DNA from: an uncultured Planctomycetaceae bacterium
GTDB taxonomy: Bacteria > Planctomycetota > Planctomycetia > Planctomycetales > Planctomycetaceae
Length of the DNA: 6,754 nt
Direction: 5' to 3'
Assembly: GCA_937952455.1 (NCBI GenBank)
Contig: CALFYU010000298.1
Location: forward strand, 1-6,754
This document shows positions 5,461 through 6,754 of this stretch, one piece after another. The translations under genes were made by a program, and so were the position numbers. The notes under the pieces were generated by a model. That model had not been told where the DNA came from, searched no databases, and saw only the letters and a list, made by a program, of their open reading frames with translations. Positions within the stretch are counted from its first letter, which is position 1, and the number at the start of each line of letters is the position of its first letter.

Positions 5461-6276
5461 ATGGGCGCGACACAACTGAGGATCGGCTTCATTGGTGCAG
5501 GGCGGATGGCGACCGCCTTGGCGTCTGGATTGATCGCTGCCAAGATCACCGACGCTGCGTCGATCGTCGCCAGTGACGTGGTGGCGGACGGGCGGGAACG
5601 ATTTGCCGCCGAAACGGGCGCGAAGGTGACCGACTCCAACGCTGACGTGCTGGCCGCCGCGGAGGTAGTCTTTCTGGCGGTGAAGCCGCAGAGTTTGCCG
5701 AAGTTGCTCAATGAGATCAGTCCGCACGTCAAACCGGGGCATCTGTTGATTTCCATCGCTGCCGGTGTGTCCATCGACACGTTTCTGTCTGCACTGGGAG
5801 CCGAAACACGCTTGGTGCGGGTGATGCCTAACACGCCCTGTTTGGTGGGTGAGTCGGCGTCGGCCTTCGCGGCGGGAGGGGTCGCAACCGCCGAGGACTG
5901 CGCATTGGTCAAACGATTGCTCTCGGCCGTGGGCTATGCCGTCGAAGTGCCGGAGTCGCTGCTCGATGCCGTGACGGGGCTTTCCGGCAGTGGACCGGCG
6001 TATGCCTATCTGATGATTGAAGCCCTCAGCGACGGCGGCGTGCGCATGGGTTTGCCGCGCGACGTCGCCACGAAATTGGCAGCGCAGACTTTGTTGGGTG
6101 CCGCCAAGATGGTGCTGCAAACCGGCGAGCATCCCGGGGCCCTCAAGGACGCCGTCACCAGCCCAGGGGGAACGACCATCGCGGGGTTGCATGCGTTGGA
6201 AATCGGTGGATTTCGCGGCACGGTGATCAACGCGGTGGAGTCCGCAACGCGCCGCTCGCACGAACTGGGGCGGTAG
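5461..6276 (+). CDS. proC: Pyrroline-5-carboxylate reductase
   Basis: The enzyme reduces 1-pyrroline-5-carboxylate to L-proline with NAD(P)H, the last step of proline synthesis, in the cytoplasm. The 271 residues agree with the usual length of about 270. The N-terminal Rossmann fold starts RIGFIGAGRMATAL at 7-20. AVKPQ is at 73-77 and RVMPNTP at 120-126, both family motifs. The C-terminal helical domain has GLSGSGPAY at 173-181 and the ProC signature DAVTSPGGTTIAGLHALE at 230-247. All key motifs are intact. I chose the ATG at 5461 because GAGGG lies 9 nt upstream and the length then fits; an in-frame ATG at 5416 would add 15 unlikely residues and overlaps the promoter candidate. A decayed dehydrogenase gene follows after 24 nt and may have been co-transcribed. 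Confidence 0.97.
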   Translation: MGATQLRIGFIGAGRMATALASGLIAAKITDAASIVASDVVADGRERFAAETGAKVTDSNADVLAAAEVVFLAVKPQSLPKLLNEISPHVKPGHLLISIAAGVSIDTFLSALGAETRLVRVMPNTPCLVGESASAFAAGGVATAEDCALVKRLLSAVGYAVEVPESLLDAVTGLSGSGPAYAYLMIEALSDGGVRMGLPRDVATKLAAQTLLGAAKMVLQTGEHPGALKDAVTSPGGTTIAGLHALEIGGFRGTVINAVESATRRSHELGR

Positions 6277-6300
6277 TTTTACAGTTGCAAGGGTGAACAG

Positions 6301-6754
6301 ATGACCGTGGCACATGTAGCGAGTGTGGGGGCGCGAAGGATGAGCCGGGGCATTGTCGAAACGGCGGGCGGGCGCGGGGGACAGGTCACTGGGATGGCGC
6401 CGCTGGGAGATCGGCGCGCAGTCGCAGCCTCCCACATTGAAAAGTCTGTGGAGAAAGGGATCCGACGCGGTAAAGTGTCGGCCGAGTCACCACAAGATGT
6501 GTTAGAGCGGATTCAGTGGGTTGCGGAACTCGATGCAGCGGCCGACGCGGAGTTTGTGATCGAGGCGGCGACCGAACGCGAAGCGGTAAAGACCGACATA
6601 TTTCGGAACTTGGACGTCCTCTGCGCACCGGGAGTCATTTTGGCGTCGAACACGTCCAGCATTTCCATCACGCGTTTGGCGGCTGCCACCAAGCGGCCGT
6701 AAAGGTTCGTGGGGATGCACGTTTTCCATCTCGTACCGGTAATGGCGCCGGTGG
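6301..6754 (+). pseudogene. Decayed 3-hydroxyacyl-CoA dehydrogenase (3-hydroxybutyryl-CoA dehydrogenase-like), 3' end outside window
   Basis: The family oxidises 3-hydroxyacyl-CoA with NAD in fatty-acid or butyrate metabolism. The frame from the ATG at 6301 shows clear family sequence: HIEKSVEKGIRRGKVS at 45-60, EFVIEAATE at 84-92 and ILASNTSSISITRLAAATKRP at 113-133. A TAA at 6700-6702 stands where the family normally has Glu or Asp. The same frame then continues RFVGMHVFHLVPVM to the edge, a degraded form of the family GMHFFNPVPVM containing the catalytic His. The NAD-binding motif GxGxMG reads GARRMSRG at 10-17, and the acidic residue expected after the second strand is Ala at 33. A truncated 133-residue product would lack the catalytic His and the whole C-terminal domain. 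A ribosome binding site (AAGGG, 6289-6293) is still present 7 nt before the ATG. No frameshift is visible; decay is by substitutions. Confidence 0.8.

Noticed and set aside
5437..6435. Long minus-strand open frame of 332 codons over proC.
   Set aside because: It is antisense to an unmistakable proC, and its product is compositionally odd and motif-free.
6301..6702. The 133-codon frame read as a complete small protein.
   Set aside because: Its sequence ends in the middle of a 3-hydroxyacyl-CoA dehydrogenase and recognisable family sequence continues in frame after the stop, so a pseudogene explains it better.

Overview
The window looks like chromosomal DNA from a member of the Planctomycetota; I cannot fix the order or genus. 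The reasons are GC-rich coding sequence, a Tat-exported Gfo/Idh/MocA oxidoreductase of the type heavily expanded in that phylum, a Tat-exported Asp-box sialidase-like protein, a DinB-family protein opening with the LWKFNRGRT-type N-terminus I associate with planctomycete members, a large exported protein of a type I associate with that phylum, and mostly single genes on alternating strands. No tRNA, rRNA, transposase, phage gene or CRISPR array was seen.

Layout, left to right. (1) Positions 1-1599 (+): the 3' part of a large, probably exported protein of unknown function whose start lies off the left edge. (2) Positions 1600-1788: a convergent intergenic gap carrying two inverted copies of a 34-bp palindromic element. 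(3) Positions 1789-3099 (-): a Tat-signal Gfo/Idh/MocA family oxidoreductase. (4) Positions 3100-3399: a divergent gap with a 12-bp perfect palindrome and a weak promoter candidate. (5) Positions 3400-3888 (+): a DinB/YfiT-like putative metalloenzyme. (6) Positions 3918-5099 (-): a Tat-signal five-Asp-box sialidase-like protein, convergent with dinB. (7) Positions 5100-5460: a divergent gap with a second, unrelated pair of inverted hairpin elements, then a cluster of short dyads and a promoter candidate in front of proC. (8) Positions 5461-6276 (+): proC, pyrroline-5-carboxylate reductase, the last step of proline synthesis. (9) Positions 6301-6754 (+): a 3-hydroxyacyl-CoA dehydrogenase-like gene 24 nt behind proC that appears to be a pseudogene. 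Its NAD-binding glycines are replaced and an in-frame TAA interrupts it, yet recognisable family sequence continues in the same frame to the window edge.

The genes do not form a pathway. Only proC and the decayed dehydrogenase could have shared a transcript. The oxidoreductase and the sialidase-like protein are both predicted to leave the cytoplasm folded through Tat and may act on sugars or glycans in the periplasm, but they are not in one operon. I found no convincing new multi-gene system. The most interesting signals are the two pairs of inverted palindromic elements, which share one architecture but differ in sequence (one pair with compensatory changes in its hairpin tips), and the decaying dehydrogenase gene.
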